From the NCBI RefSeq assembly GCF_004342685.1, contig NZ_SMBZ01000034.1, positions 1-42,109 on the forward strand: 42,109 nucleotides of DNA, given 5' to 3'. Positions within the stretch are counted from its first letter, which is position 1. Every line of letters begins with the position of its first letter. Below, in pieces: positions 16,478 to 25,145 of this stretch. The notes beneath the pieces are model-generated. The model had not been told where the DNA came from. It saw only the letters and a program-made list of their open reading frames with translations, and searched no databases. A program made the translations under genes and the position numbers. This DNA is from Sphingobacterium alimentarium. GTDB taxonomy: Bacteria; Bacteroidota; Bacteroidia; Sphingobacteriales; Sphingobacteriaceae.

Positions 16478-16709
16478 GTCTATATTTTTTGTACCACAGT
16501 ATGGCGACTCCTGCCCCAATTAAGAAAGGCATAGCCAATAAGAACAAGATTCCATCATTCAAACCTTGGCCTTGTGTATTTCCATTCTGTGTACTGTTTT
16601 CTGCATTTAAGGAACACATAGCGCATTGTGCCTGTGCTTCTGTAATCGTAACAGCATTCGAGCCTATAGCAAGACTAACGCACAATATCAAAATCCGGAA
16701 CAATTTCAT
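16449..16709 (-). CDS. Small exported membrane protein with a CAMC motif
   Basis: The 86-residue protein has a signal peptide (about residues 1-27, ending EAQAQ), then Cys-Ala-Met-Cys at residues 29-32 and a Gln/Asn/Gly-rich linker. A TM helix (about 53-70, GILFLLAMPFLIGAGVAILWY) and a basic tail follow. The Cys pair placed right after the cleavage site could bind metal or haem, or form a disulfide outside the membrane; no function is known to me. Proteins of this shape are common in Bacteroidota. The final KEEKSPIF and its TAG are encoded in the terminator stem-loop. Confidence 0.72.
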   Translation of the reverse strand: MKLFRILILCVSLAIGSNAVTITEAQAQCAMCSLNAENSTQNGNTQGQGLNDGILFLLAMPFLIGAGVAILWYKKYRHKEEKSPIF

Positions 16710-16754
16710 ACTTCAAAGGTAAGGATTTAATTATCAAATTTTTGTAAGTTCTTA

Positions 16755-17447
16755 TTACAACAGCACATTAAATTTTTCCCAAAAACCATCTTCTGGCAGT
16801 GGTGCCACTACGGTCATCTCTTCTTCTTTGACCGGATGAGGAAAAGTTAATGAGCGAGAATGCAAGCATATTGTGCGGCGCAATGAACCGCGAGGGTATC
16901 CATATTTATTATCGCCAACGATAGGACAGCCCATAAATGCCAACTGGCAGCGTATCTGATGTGTTCTCCCAGTCAGTGGATTGATCTTCAAAAGATAATA
17001 GCCATCCAGCCTGCCGATCACTTCGTAATCCAACTCAGCATATGTACCATTTTTCACTTGTCGATCATAAGCTTTAGTAATCATTTTTTTGCGATCACGC
17101 AAAAGCCAATTCACGAGCTTACCAGCTTGTTGCGCAGGCTTTTCTTTGACTACTGCGAGGTATGATTTCTGAACTTTTCGATCGTGAAAAGCTCTGTTCA
17201 TGCGATCCAGCGCCTTACTCGTTTTGGCGAGCAATATCATGCCACTAACAGGCCTGTCTAATCGATGGATCACGCCCACGAAAGCTCCATTGGGCTTATT
17301 ATACTTCTTTGTCAAAAATTCGTTGACCATGATTTCAAGAGACTTATCTCCCGAATCATCGATCTGAACGATATCTCCGCCTTTTTTATTGATAGCTATC
17401 AAGTGATTGTCTTCGAATAAGATATCACTCTCTGTAATTACCGACAT
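16755..17447 (-). CDS. RluA-family RNA pseudouridine synthase
   Basis: With ATG at 17445-17447 the product has 230 residues and begins just before the first conserved strand (ILFEDNHLIAINKKGG). A GTG seven codons upstream is possible but less likely. The catalytic motif HRLDRPVSG has Asp64, the nucleophile of this family. The later motifs KSYLAVVKE and NPLTGRTHQIRCQLAFMGCPIVGDNKYG are intact. No S4 domain is present, so it is the short RluA-type form. The RNA target (rRNA or tRNA position) cannot be told from sequence. It follows the mlaD-like gene by 23 bases and is probably carried on the same transcript. Confidence 0.9.
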   Translation of the reverse strand: MSVITESDILFEDNHLIAINKKGGDIVQIDDSGDKSLEIMVNEFLTKKYNKPNGAFVGVIHRLDRPVSGMILLAKTSKALDRMNRAFHDRKVQKSYLAVVKEKPAQQAGKLVNWLLRDRKKMITKAYDRQVKNGTYAELDYEVIGRLDGYYLLKINPLTGRTHQIRCQLAFMGCPIVGDNKYGYPRGSLRRTICLHSRSLTFPHPVKEEEMTVVAPLPEDGFWEKFNVLL

Positions 17448-17470
17448 TTCTTCTTTTAAAGCCCTCACTA

Positions 17471-18460
17471 TTATTTTATCTCTTCAGCAACTTTATCTGC
17501 TTCCTTTTCTCTTTTCTTGAAGAATCCTCTGAATAAAAAGTTACTTTGGAGTGCTTCCATATTATCATCCAACTTTTGTGTACTAGTATTAAGATTGCGA
17601 AGGATTTGCTTAATTTCATTCGCTGCCTCGGGATCATTTGTCAATACACCAATAGCATTGTCTTTATCATTCAAGCGCGCTGAGGTCTGATTTAAGTTTT
17701 CGACCAAAGCATTTGCAGTCTGTGTCACACCCTGCAATTGTGCAGCAGCTTCGCGTAAAGAAGCAAATACTTTCGTATCTGTAGTCAAATCGTGGATAAG
17801 ACCTTGATTACTATTCAATTTTTGCGTCAACGCAACAAGATTATTAACCGCAACATTGGCATCGCTCATCACTTTATTCATGGATTGAACTGAGGTCTTT
17901 AGATTATTCGCAATGTCATCATCCGTCATCAAAGCGCCTACAGTACCTTTACCATCTACCATCTGTTGAGATAGCTTAGCAAAATTAGAAGTAATAACAG
18001 ATAGATTGGTACCATTCTCTTGCAACATGCCCATCATCTGCTCCATGCCCACGCTGGCACCACTTTTCAACACGTCGCCATCAGCGATTTGTGGAGTCTG
18101 TGGATTACCACCCACTAAGCTAATGATGGAGTTACCGATAAGACCATCCGAACCTAAAGTAGCCACCACATCCTTACGGATGAACTGACTGTTTTTCTCT
18201 TCGATATTCATCGAAACACGCACATTCTCAACACCTTCAAATGCAATCTCTTTTATTATCCCCACTTTCACACCCGAAAACCAAACATTGTTTCCGACTT
18301 TCAATCCTTTTACATCTTTGAAAAATGCAGTAACCTTAATGTTCTTGCTGAATTTATTTTGCTGCGTACCCATTACCAGAATACCGGCTACTAATATTAT
18401 CAACCCAATAAAAACAAAAAGTCCTACTATTAATGATCTTTTATTTTCTGAAGCACTCAT
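17471..18460 (-). CDS. MlaD/MCE-domain lipid transport protein
   Basis: With ATG at 18458-18460 the product has 329 residues; the upstream in-frame TTG is less likely. It has one N-terminal TM anchor (about residues 10-30, LIVGLFVFIGLIILVAGILVMG). A single MCE domain follows (about 37-115, KGLKVGNNVWFSGVKVGIIKEI), and then a long helical region (about 120-310) rich in Gln, Asn and Leu that should form a coiled or tubular hexamer. MCE proteins pass phospholipids between inner and outer membrane together with MlaE- and MlaF-type partners, both encoded just upstream. No MlaC- or MlaB-like gene is present here, as in many Bacteroidota. Confidence 0.92.
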   Translation of the reverse strand: MSASENKRSLIVGLFVFIGLIILVAGILVMGTQQNKFSKNIKVTAFFKDVKGLKVGNNVWFSGVKVGIIKEIAFEGVENVRVSMNIEEKNSQFIRKDVVATLGSDGLIGNSIISLVGGNPQTPQIADGDVLKSGASVGMEQMMGMLQENGTNLSVITSNFAKLSQQMVDGKGTVGALMTDDDIANNLKTSVQSMNKVMSDANVAVNNLVALTQKLNSNQGLIHDLTTDTKVFASLREAAAQLQGVTQTANALVENLNQTSARLNDKDNAIGVLTNDPEAANEIKQILRNLNTSTQKLDDNMEALQSNFLFRGFFKKREKEADKVAEEIK

Positions 18461-18472
18461 TATCAATGTATT

Positions 18473-19246
18473 TTATACTATAAAATTATAATCGTAAAAC
18501 GGTTTTACACGTTCGTCATCCGTATCAAATATCTCCGAGAAGGCACCTTGTCTTTCGAATCTGCCATCCAATAACATGACCATGCGGTCAGCCACCATCT
18601 TTGCACATGCCAAGTCATGGGTAATAATGATGGAAGAGGTTTTGTATCGCTCCTGCACCTCATTGATTAAAGTATTGATGTCGAGACAAGTAATCGGATC
18701 CAAACCAGCGGTCGGCTCATCATAAAGCATAATATCAGGGCGTAATATCAAGGTACGGGCAATACCAATTCTTTTCTTCTGTCCACCCGAAAGCTCTGAT
18801 GGCATCTGATTGATCGCTTGCAACAAGCCCACTCCTTCCAATACATCCTCTACTTCTTTGTTTATTTCAGCTCTCGTCAGATTACGCTTGTTTCGAACTA
18901 AGGGAAATTCTAAATTTTCACGCACAGTCATACTATCGTATAATGCACTATTTTGAAAAGAAAACCCAATTTTCAAACGCAATTTCATTAAATCCCGCTC
19001 ACTTAAGTCATTTACCACTTCGCCAAGCACATTAATTGTCCCGGAATCCGGTTTCAACAAACCCGATATGAGTTTGATCAATACGGATTTTCCCGTACCC
19101 GAACGACCTAACACCACCAAGTTCTCCCCTTCGAATAGTTGCATATCCACATCATGTAGAATCTGCCTGTCTCCAAAAGACTTACTTACTTTATCGACAT
19201 CAATTACAGCTTTATCGTAATTGATTATTGCTTTACTCTTTTCCAT
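18473..19246 (-). CDS. MlaF-like ABC transporter ATP-binding protein
   Basis: The 257-residue ATPase has Walker A GRSGTGKSVLIKLI, Q-loop GFSFQNSALYDSMTV, signature LSGGQKKRIGIARTL and Walker B IMLYDEPTAGLDP, followed by the H-switch TITHDL-like IIITHDLACAK. The sequence around the signature (LSGGQKKR) and ALYDSMTVRENLEFPL are typical of MlaF/Ttg2A, which power lipid transfer through the MCE complex. The gene lies two bases after the mlaE-like gene and 12 bases before the mlaD-like ATG, so the three are one operon. Confidence 0.95.
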   Translation of the reverse strand: MEKSKAIINYDKAVIDVDKVSKSFGDRQILHDVDMQLFEGENLVVLGRSGTGKSVLIKLISGLLKPDSGTINVLGEVVNDLSERDLMKLRLKIGFSFQNSALYDSMTVRENLEFPLVRNKRNLTRAEINKEVEDVLEGVGLLQAINQMPSELSGGQKKRIGIARTLILRPDIMLYDEPTAGLDPITCLDINTLINEVQERYKTSSIIITHDLACAKMVADRMVMLLDGRFERQGAFSEIFDTDDERVKPFYDYNFIV

Positions 19247-19248
19247 GA

Positions 19249-20019
19249 TTAGCTAATTAGTGGTGTGATAAAACCTAAAAGCTGTACAATCAATAATTCT
19301 TCGATGAATACAATAAACATCGAAGCGACTACGGCTGAGTTGGCAGCAATACCCACTCCCTCTGTACCTTTGGATGAATAATAGCCTACATAACAGCTGG
19401 CAAAACCAATGGTAAAACCGAATACCACAGCACGCAACACCATAGCAAACAAATCTATCATTTGGATAGACTCAAATACCTGGGTAAAAAAACTAAGTAA
19501 ACTCAAATCATCTTTGGAAGTAATACTTAGATACCCTCCAAACAGACCAATGCCAGCAACGTAGAAACACAACACAGGAATCATCAAAGTTGTAGCTACT
19601 ATCCTACTCACAATTAAGAATTTGAATGGGTTAGTACCCGACACTTCCATGGCATCTATCTGCTCCGTCACATTCATCGAACTCAGCTCTGCCCCTATTT
19701 GCGACCCCACTTTACCCGAAGCAATTAATGCCGTCACCAGTGGTGCCAACGCGCGAACGATAGCGATAGAAATCAAAGCTGGCAACCAAGAGGTAGCGCC
19801 AAACTCTTCTAAGGAAGGTCTAGATTGCTTTGTAAATACAAAACCAACGATAAATCCAGTCAACGAAATCAATGGAAAGGATTTCCACCCAACTTCATAA
19901 CATTGTCTTATTATCTCTTTAAACTCAAATGGTGGGCTCACAACTTCGCGAAAAAATCGCATCAAAAAACGATGCAACCTAGCAAATTCGAGGAGTAAAT
20001 TATTGATTTTCCTTCCCAT
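19249..20019 (-). CDS. MlaE-like ABC permease
   Basis: The 256-residue protein is a standard MlaE (DUF140) permease. It has an N-terminal interfacial helix, about five TM helices, and the family core LVTALIASGKVGSQIGAELSSMNVTEQIDAMEVSGTNPFKFLIVSRI (about residues 95-141), which contacts the ATPase. FGFTIGFASCYVGYYSSKGTEGVGIAANSAVV is also family-typical. It forms the inner-membrane channel for phospholipid movement with the MlaF- and MlaD-like partners downstream. ATG at 20019 fits the family start. Confidence 0.95.
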   Translation of the reverse strand: MGRKINNLLLEFARLHRFLMRFFREVVSPPFEFKEIIRQCYEVGWKSFPLISLTGFIVGFVFTKQSRPSLEEFGATSWLPALISIAIVRALAPLVTALIASGKVGSQIGAELSSMNVTEQIDAMEVSGTNPFKFLIVSRIVATTLMIPVLCFYVAGIGLFGGYLSITSKDDLSLLSFFTQVFESIQMIDLFAMVLRAVVFGFTIGFASCYVGYYSSKGTEGVGIAANSAVVASMFIVFIEELLIVQLLGFITPLIS

Positions 20020-20351
20020 TTATATCTCTTATACCTATATAAAAATTAAAAAGTGCCCTAAATAAAGCACAACGCAAATGTACAAATTTTTAGGTCATAC
20101 CCTTACGCATACCTAAATTTACAAATACTAATAAATGAAAAATTGTTTTAAATCATTATATATAACGTAAAAGCAAACAGAAAATGACAGCAGGATGTAA
20201 ATCGAAAAAGCCACATAGCAATTAAGCATCAATATTTTTGACTGTTAAGCAAAATATTACCATCTGCCAATTAAACCCTACCTCCTTTTTTATTGTCATA
20301 CCAACAAAATTGAGTACAGATAAAAAATATTTACATTTTAATATACAGAAC
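20020..20351. other. 332-base divergent intergenic region
   Basis: The region separates the mlaE-like gene (leftward) from the DUF6600 gene (rightward). I see the TACATTTG element for mlaE at 20075-20082. There is also a weak pair, TTG (20310-20312) and TACATTTT (20332-20339) spaced 19 bases apart, that could start the DUF6600 gene. Nothing else was recognised; no RNA gene fold was seen. Confidence 0.5.
20075..20082 (-). promoter_or_regulatory. -7 element (TACATTTG) for the mla-like operon
   Basis: The minus strand reads TACATTTG, a full match to TAnnTTTG, about 55 bases before the mlaE-like ATG. No TTG is found at the usual -33 distance, so confidence is moderate. Confidence 0.45.
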
Positions 20352-21701
20352 ATGAAAAACTGGAAATTCACCGCCTTAATAGCAGCTTTAATGATTGCAT
20401 TTTCCAGCGTTTTGTCTATAAACAATGCGAAAGCACAAGCTTATGGACAAGTATCCTTGGATTTATTCTATAACGAATTGTCACCTTATGGACAGTGGGA
20501 CATGGACCCTAACTATGGTGATGTTTGGTATCCAGATGCGGGAAGAGACTTCAGACCATACAGCTCGAATGGCTACTGGGCTATGACAGAGTATGGTAAT
20601 ACTTGGGTTTCTAACTACGAATGGGGCTGGGCACCGTTTCACTACGGCCGCTGGGTATATACCTCTTACAATCGCTGGGGATGGATTCCAGGATATGAAT
20701 GGGGACCAGCTTGGGTAGAATGGCGTTCAGGAAATGGATATTATGGTTGGGCTCCGATGATGCCTCACCGTGGTGTTAACATTTCTATTCACATTCCTGT
20801 ATCTGCTTGGTGCTTTACACCTGCAAGATATATTTACTCGCACAATTTCCATAGACATGCACACTATGGTCGCACTAATATCTACAACCGAACAACTATC
20901 ATCAACAACACCTATGTTGTGAACAATAATCATTACTATGGTGGTCCTTCTCGCAAGGAAATGGAGCGTGCTATCGGTAGACGAGTAGAAGTAAGAAGTG
21001 TAAGACAATCTGATCGTCCTGGTGCGTCACGTACGGATAGCAGAAGTGTATCTATATATCGTCCAGATCGTGACAACAATAGAACATCTAACCGTTCGGT
21101 TACATCTTCTGAAAGACGTTCTGCAAAGACTGCACGTGAAGAAAGCAGAAACAACAGTAGAAATACTGCTGATAGAAGTGCTGCAAGAAGCGCTACACGT
21201 GAAATGCGTATAGACAACGACGGTAATAGCACAATCAGAAATAGAGATAACCGCACGCAAGAGCGAGCAGTTGACAACAGAAATACAAATTCACGCACTG
21301 CAGTAGAACGAGGTAATACGAACACCAACACTAGGGAACGAAGCCCGAGAACAGTAGAACGTACGCCAGTAGAGCGCAACAATACGAATGCAAGAGAAAA
21401 CGCAGCACGTACACGTGAAACAGCTACACCACGCAGAGAAAATGTACAGCAACAACCTCAACGTGCAGAGCGCCCACAAGCGCAAAGAGCTGAAAGATCG
21501 CAACCGCAACGTGTAGAACGTGCCCAACCACAGCGTGAGCAAAGAACACAGGAACGTAGTGTACGTAGCTCCAACCCTACTAGCGTAAGCAGAGGGTCAT
21601 CCTCACGTGTAGAGCGATCTACGCCAGCTTCTAATAATAGATCTTCAGGCAATACACAACGTGGTGGAGGTTCTGGCAATTCGGAAAGAAGCAGAAGATA
21701 A
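20352..21701 (+). CDS. Exported DUF6600-type protein with Arg/Asn-rich tail
   Basis: Starting at ATG 20352 the product has 449 residues; the frame is open further upstream but only this start gives a signal peptide (MKNWKFTALIAALMIAFSSVLSINNAKAQA). Residues about 30-165 are Trp/Tyr/Gly-rich, with repeats such as YGQWDMDPNYGDVWYPD, WGWAPFHYGRWVYTSYNRWGWIPG and YYGWAPMMP, as in DUF6600 proteins. From about residue 200 to the end the sequence is low-complexity, made mostly of Arg, Asn, Ser, Thr and Glu, with short units like RTVERTPVERN and AQRAERSQPQR. The tail is strongly basic and surely disordered; it might bind envelope polyanions, which is inference. The open antisense frames here are artefacts of this composition. 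Confidence 0.82.
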   Translation: MKNWKFTALIAALMIAFSSVLSINNAKAQAYGQVSLDLFYNELSPYGQWDMDPNYGDVWYPDAGRDFRPYSSNGYWAMTEYGNTWVSNYEWGWAPFHYGRWVYTSYNRWGWIPGYEWGPAWVEWRSGNGYYGWAPMMPHRGVNISIHIPVSAWCFTPARYIYSHNFHRHAHYGRTNIYNRTTIINNTYVVNNNHYYGGPSRKEMERAIGRRVEVRSVRQSDRPGASRTDSRSVSIYRPDRDNNRTSNRSVTSSERRSAKTAREESRNNSRNTADRSAARSATREMRIDNDGNSTIRNRDNRTQERAVDNRNTNSRTAVERGNTNTNTRERSPRTVERTPVERNNTNARENAARTRETATPRRENVQQQPQRAERPQAQRAERSQPQRVERAQPQREQRTQERSVRSSNPTSVSRGSSSRVERSTPASNNRSSGNTQRGGGSGNSERSRR

Positions 21702-21744
21702 TCCATTTAGGATTCAACATAAGTATCATAATTTATCAATTTTG

Positions 21745-21776
21745 GCGAGCCAGCTTCATGCTAGCTCGCTTTTTTT
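21745..21776 (+). terminator. Terminator after the DUF6600 gene
   Basis: The arms GCGAGCCAGC (21745-21754) and GCTAGCTCGC (21760-21769) pair with one mismatch around a TTCAT loop, followed by T7 (21770-21776). The stem lies inside the over-extended reading frame of the next gene, which supports the pncB start at 21848. Confidence 0.85.
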
Positions 21777-21847
21777 ATGTACTTTCGAACTACATTTCGG
21801 TGCAAATACACAGCTTAACAGGGTTTCAATTAGGACAACGAATTCTT

Positions 21848-23026
21848 ATGGCAAGACTTGAATCCATACTAGATAATGATTTCTACAAATTCACCATGCA
21901 ATACGCGGTTACCAAACTTTTTCCGCGTGCTAAAGCACGGTATCAGTTTATTAATCGGGGCAAGCATCAATTTCCGGATGGTTTTGCCGAAAAGTTGCAG
22001 GAGGCAGTTCGCGAATTAGGGAAATTAAAACTTTCCAAAGAAGAGAAAAGCTTCTTTGCAGAAACTTGTCCCTACATTGACCCGACCTATTTTGATTTCC
22101 TCCAAGGCTATCAGTATGATCCGTCGGAGGTTTCAATAGAGCAGGACGGCCCTGACCTAACTGTTAAAATTGAAGGCTATTGGTACCGAACAATCCTGTG
22201 GGAAGTCCCTATCATGTCATTGATCTGTGAATTATACTACGAGATGATGGGACTGCAGCGCGTATCGGACGATGAGGTCGCAGCCATCGTCGAAAGCAAA
22301 ATGCAGAAATACGACAAACTAGATATTACCATCGCCGATTTCGGCACACGTAGACGTCATTCCTTCGCGGTGCATGATTTAGTTATTGACACATTAAAAA
22401 AACACAATTCAAAGACTTTCATTGGCACCAGCAATGTGTATCTGGCTATGAAGCACCAGACCAAACCCATCGGCACACATGCGCACGAGTGGTTTATGTT
22501 TCATGCCGCCAAGTTTGGGTACAAAATGGCTAATCTTCTCGGATTGGAGAATTGGGCGGATGTATATCGTGGGGACTTGGGTATCGCGTTGTCTGACACA
22601 TATACGACGGAAGTGTTTTTCAAACAATTTGATAAGAAACTCACCAAACTTTTTGACGGAATCCGTCATGATTCGGGTGACGCCATTGAATTCGCGCAAA
22701 AGACTATTAATCATTACCTCAGCAAAGGCATTGACCCGAATTCCAAAACTATCATTTTCTCCGATGGCTTGGATTATGCCAAAGTCGAACGTATTGTGAA
22801 TTTTTGTAAAGGAAAGATCGGCATATCCTTTGGAATCGGTACAGATTTCACCAATGATGTAGGCCTGAAGCGCATGAATATAGTCCTAAAAATGACCGAA
22901 GCCCTGCCTGAAGATGGCGACTGGACACCTGTTATTAAGCTTTCGGACGAAGCCATGAAGCATACGGGCGCCCCCAAAGAAATTGAAATGGCAAAAAGAT
23001 ATTTACAAATAGATGAGCAAGCATAG
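21848..23026 (+). CDS. pncB: Nicotinate phosphoribosyltransferase
   Basis: With ATG at 21848 the product is 392 residues and begins ARLESILDNDFYKFTMQYAV, the family start; the open frame back to 21758 runs through a terminator and is not coding. Family motifs are FGTRRRHSF (about residues 163-171), FIGTSN (near 191-196), THAHEWFM and the phosphate-binding region FDGIRHDSGDA (about 263-273). The enzyme joins nicotinate to PRPP, using ATP, to feed NAD salvage. It overlaps the next gene by 14 bases, so the methyltransferase is probably translated from the same mRNA. Confidence 0.95.
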   Translation: MARLESILDNDFYKFTMQYAVTKLFPRAKARYQFINRGKHQFPDGFAEKLQEAVRELGKLKLSKEEKSFFAETCPYIDPTYFDFLQGYQYDPSEVSIEQDGPDLTVKIEGYWYRTILWEVPIMSLICELYYEMMGLQRVSDDEVAAIVESKMQKYDKLDITIADFGTRRRHSFAVHDLVIDTLKKHNSKTFIGTSNVYLAMKHQTKPIGTHAHEWFMFHAAKFGYKMANLLGLENWADVYRGDLGIALSDTYTTEVFFKQFDKKLTKLFDGIRHDSGDAIEFAQKTINHYLSKGIDPNSKTIIFSDGLDYAKVERIVNFCKGKIGISFGIGTDFTNDVGLKRMNIVLKMTEALPEDGDWTPVIKLSDEAMKHTGAPKEIEMAKRYLQIDEQA

Positions 23027-23720
23027 AGACGTATCCGGAGAAGCTTTAGCCGAATATTTTGAGAAACAAGAATTAAGCACCCCACTTTTCCTGCATAGCA
23101 CGTATGGTGATATCGAAGAGATGCCTATAGAAGTCTTCTTTCGAGATCCTGAAGAGTTTCCTGAATTGGAGTTTATTGCATTATCACTTTGTGACGGCAA
23201 AGTATTGGATGTAGGTGCCGGTGTAGGTGCGCACGCACTATATTTGCAACAAAAAGACTTCGACGTCACTGCGTTAGAAATCTCAGCAACAGCCTGCACT
23301 ATCATGCAGCAGCGCGGCGTACAGAAAATCGTTCAAAAAAACTTTTACAACTTAAAAGACGCACAATATGACACTTTGCTATTCCTCATGAATGGAATAG
23401 GATTGGCAGGTACTGTGGATGGTTTTCGTCAACTTCTGGCACACAGCAAAACCCTATTAACGGACAGAGGTCAATTACTATTTGATAGTTCGGATATTTC
23501 GTATCTCTATGAGGAATACCGTATACAAAGACCGAGCTATTATTTCGGGGAAATCGGCTTTCAATACGAATTCAAAGGTATCAAAGGTGAACCTTTTAAG
23601 TGGCTCTATTTGGATCAAGATATTTTAATAAAAATTGCCCATGAGGAAGGTTGGGTCGTACAGATTCTTTTTGAAGACGAGAATGACCAGTATTTAGTCC
23701 GAATGGAACCAAGGAGATAA
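23013..23720 (+). CDS. Class I SAM-dependent methyltransferase
   Basis: The 235-residue protein has the Rossmann-fold SAM motif I VLDVGAGVGAHALYLQQKDFDVTALEIS (about residues 65-92), including the GxGxG-like loop and the acidic residue ending strand 2. Motif IV-like YDTLLFLMNGIGLAG is near 120-135. The C-terminal part is beta-rich (YFGEIGFQYEFKGIKGEPFKWLYLD). The substrate is not evident. The start codon lies inside the end of pncB (14-base overlap), which suggests coupled expression, but nothing links the activity to NAD metabolism beyond position. Confidence 0.85.
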   Translation: MSKHRDVSGEALAEYFEKQELSTPLFLHSTYGDIEEMPIEVFFRDPEEFPELEFIALSLCDGKVLDVGAGVGAHALYLQQKDFDVTALEISATACTIMQQRGVQKIVQKNFYNLKDAQYDTLLFLMNGIGLAGTVDGFRQLLAHSKTLLTDRGQLLFDSSDISYLYEEYRIQRPSYYFGEIGFQYEFKGIKGEPFKWLYLDQDILIKIAHEEGWVVQILFEDENDQYLVRMEPRR

Positions 23721-23726
23721 TTTGGA

Positions 23727-24213
23727 TTACCACTTACTATTAAAACCTTTTTTTATAAGATTATAAGCAACTGATAAAAAGATAACCAAAGAAAATATTT
23801 TAAAAAAAAATCCCCAAACCAATCTGTCCTTTTAGATGAGATGAAATCGATTTAACAATTTGATTATTCAGTTCTAGCTGAGCAATTTCATTTGACAAAC
23901 TTTCATTATAATAAATTTTTAAATAATCATTTTTGTTAATTTTTGAATATAAATCACTCTTATATTCAAAAATTTCTCCCGAAACTAGCTTCAGTTTCAG
24001 AATATTATATTTCCGAGTTGTCTTTATTCTGTATCCCTCTAAACGACTCCTTTCTTCTAACCAATAACTCTCAAGTCGTCCCTCCTTAACATCATAATCA
24101 GATAAATTATCCGACTGTAATAGCATTCTACATCCTACAAAAGTCAACATAAATATTAAGGTTGATGCTAGAAAAAGAATAGATACGTTTTTAAGTTTAT
24201 TTGCTACAACCAT
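23727..24213 (-). CDS. Small two-TM membrane protein, apparent frameshift in a T9 run
   Basis: As read, the frame from ATG 24213 stops at 23800 after 137 residues, ending GLGIFF inside a run of nine T on the coding strand (23802-23810). Shifting by one base there (as if eight T) gives an extra tail of good quality, KIFSLVIFLSVAYNLIKKGFNSKW, that forms a TM helix with a basic end and stops at 23727-23729. The full product would be about 161 residues. It has an N-terminal TM with a Cys (about residues 10-28), a central beta-rich soluble part (EGRLESYWLEERSRLEGYRIKTTRKYNILKLKLVSGEIFEYKSD) and a C-terminal TM. That layout recalls DUF3592-type proteins, but I am not certain. It could be a recent mutation, a sequencing error or transcriptional slippage. 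Confidence 0.6.
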
Positions 24214-24284
24214 ATTCCCCTAATATAATTTTATTTAAGCAATTTTCGGATTGCATAGAAGAAAAAGATAATGGACATTTGTAT

Positions 24285-25145
24285 ATGGAGATGTCACAAC
24301 AGCAGTTGAATTACGAACGTATTGCAAAAGCAATCGCTTATATACAATCTAACTTCAAGCAGCAGCCCACGTTGGAAGAAATCGCCACCCATATAAATGT
24401 AAGTCCCTTTCATTTCCAGCGCTTATTTCAAGAATGGGCGGGTACTACGCCGAAGAAATTTTTGCAATATATCAGTCTTCAGCATGCTAAAAAAGTTTTG
24501 AAAGATTCCAACTCCACCGAAACAGCTACATTCAAAACGGGCCTAAGCAGTTCCAGCCGCTTACATGAACTATTTGTCAAAATTGAAAGCATGACGCCTG
24601 CGGAATACAAAAATGGCGGAGCATCTTTGCAAATCAACTACAGTTGCCAATCCACACCATTTGGCGAAGTCTGCGTAGCATCAACTAATAAAGGAATTTG
24701 TCATATTGCCTTTTTGGTAGAAGGTTTAGATGCCATGGAAAGCATCAAGGAGTATTTTCCTAAGGCAAACATTAGGCTGCAAGAGGAAAAGATACATGCC
24801 GAAATCAGCAAGATCTTTAACAACATGTCCAACATATCGACGCCTTTACGTCTTCATTTGAAAGGTACTCCATTTCAATTGAAGGTCTGGGAAGCCTTAT
24901 TAAAAATTCCTTCGGGACAACTAAAAACGTATGGACAGATTGCCAATTCCATCGGCAACCCCGGTTCCTCAAGAGCGGTAGGAACAGCAATAGGAAGCAA
25001 CGCCATAGCCTATTTGATTCCTTGCCACCGTGTCATACAAACTTCTGGGCTATTTGGCGGTTATATGTGGGGACCTATTCGCAAAACGGCGATTATTGGC
25101 TGGGAGCATGCACAAACCAACAAGGAACAAGATGAAAATATTTAA
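24285..25145 (+). CDS. AraC-type regulator fused to O6-alkylguanine-DNA alkyltransferase (Ada-like, no N-terminal zinc domain)
   Basis: From ATG 24285 the product has 286 residues. Residues about 10-108 are an AraC-type double helix-turn-helix (ERIAKAIAYIQSNFKQQPTLEEIATHINVSPFHFQRLFQEWAG). Residues about 118-275 are an Ogt/Ada C-terminal alkyltransferase with acceptor Cys247 in IPCHRV, the Arg finger region GSSRAVG and KTYGQIA. The N-terminal Ada zinc domain that senses methylphosphotriesters is missing. It should repair O6-alkylguanine and may bind DNA as a regulator. A second ATG lies two codons downstream. It overlaps the alkB-like gene by 14 bases, making a compact alkylation-repair unit. 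Confidence 0.9.
   Translation: MEMSQQQLNYERIAKAIAYIQSNFKQQPTLEEIATHINVSPFHFQRLFQEWAGTTPKKFLQYISLQHAKKVLKDSNSTETATFKTGLSSSSRLHELFVKIESMTPAEYKNGGASLQINYSCQSTPFGEVCVASTNKGICHIAFLVEGLDAMESIKEYFPKANIRLQEEKIHAEISKIFNNMSNISTPLRLHLKGTPFQLKVWEALLKIPSGQLKTYGQIANSIGNPGSSRAVGTAIGSNAIAYLIPCHRVIQTSGLFGGYMWGPIRKTAIIGWEHAQTNKEQDENI

Noticed and set aside
20727..21706. Long open frames on the minus strand (and other plus frames) across the DUF6600 gene
   Set aside because: They arise from the Arg/Asn/Ser-rich codons of the real gene; their products are low-complexity Leu/Ser/Thr/Val strings with no start context or domain.
21758..21847. N-terminal extension of pncB
   Set aside because: The extension runs through a terminator hairpin with T7 and is not part of the family; ATG 21848 gives the normal start.
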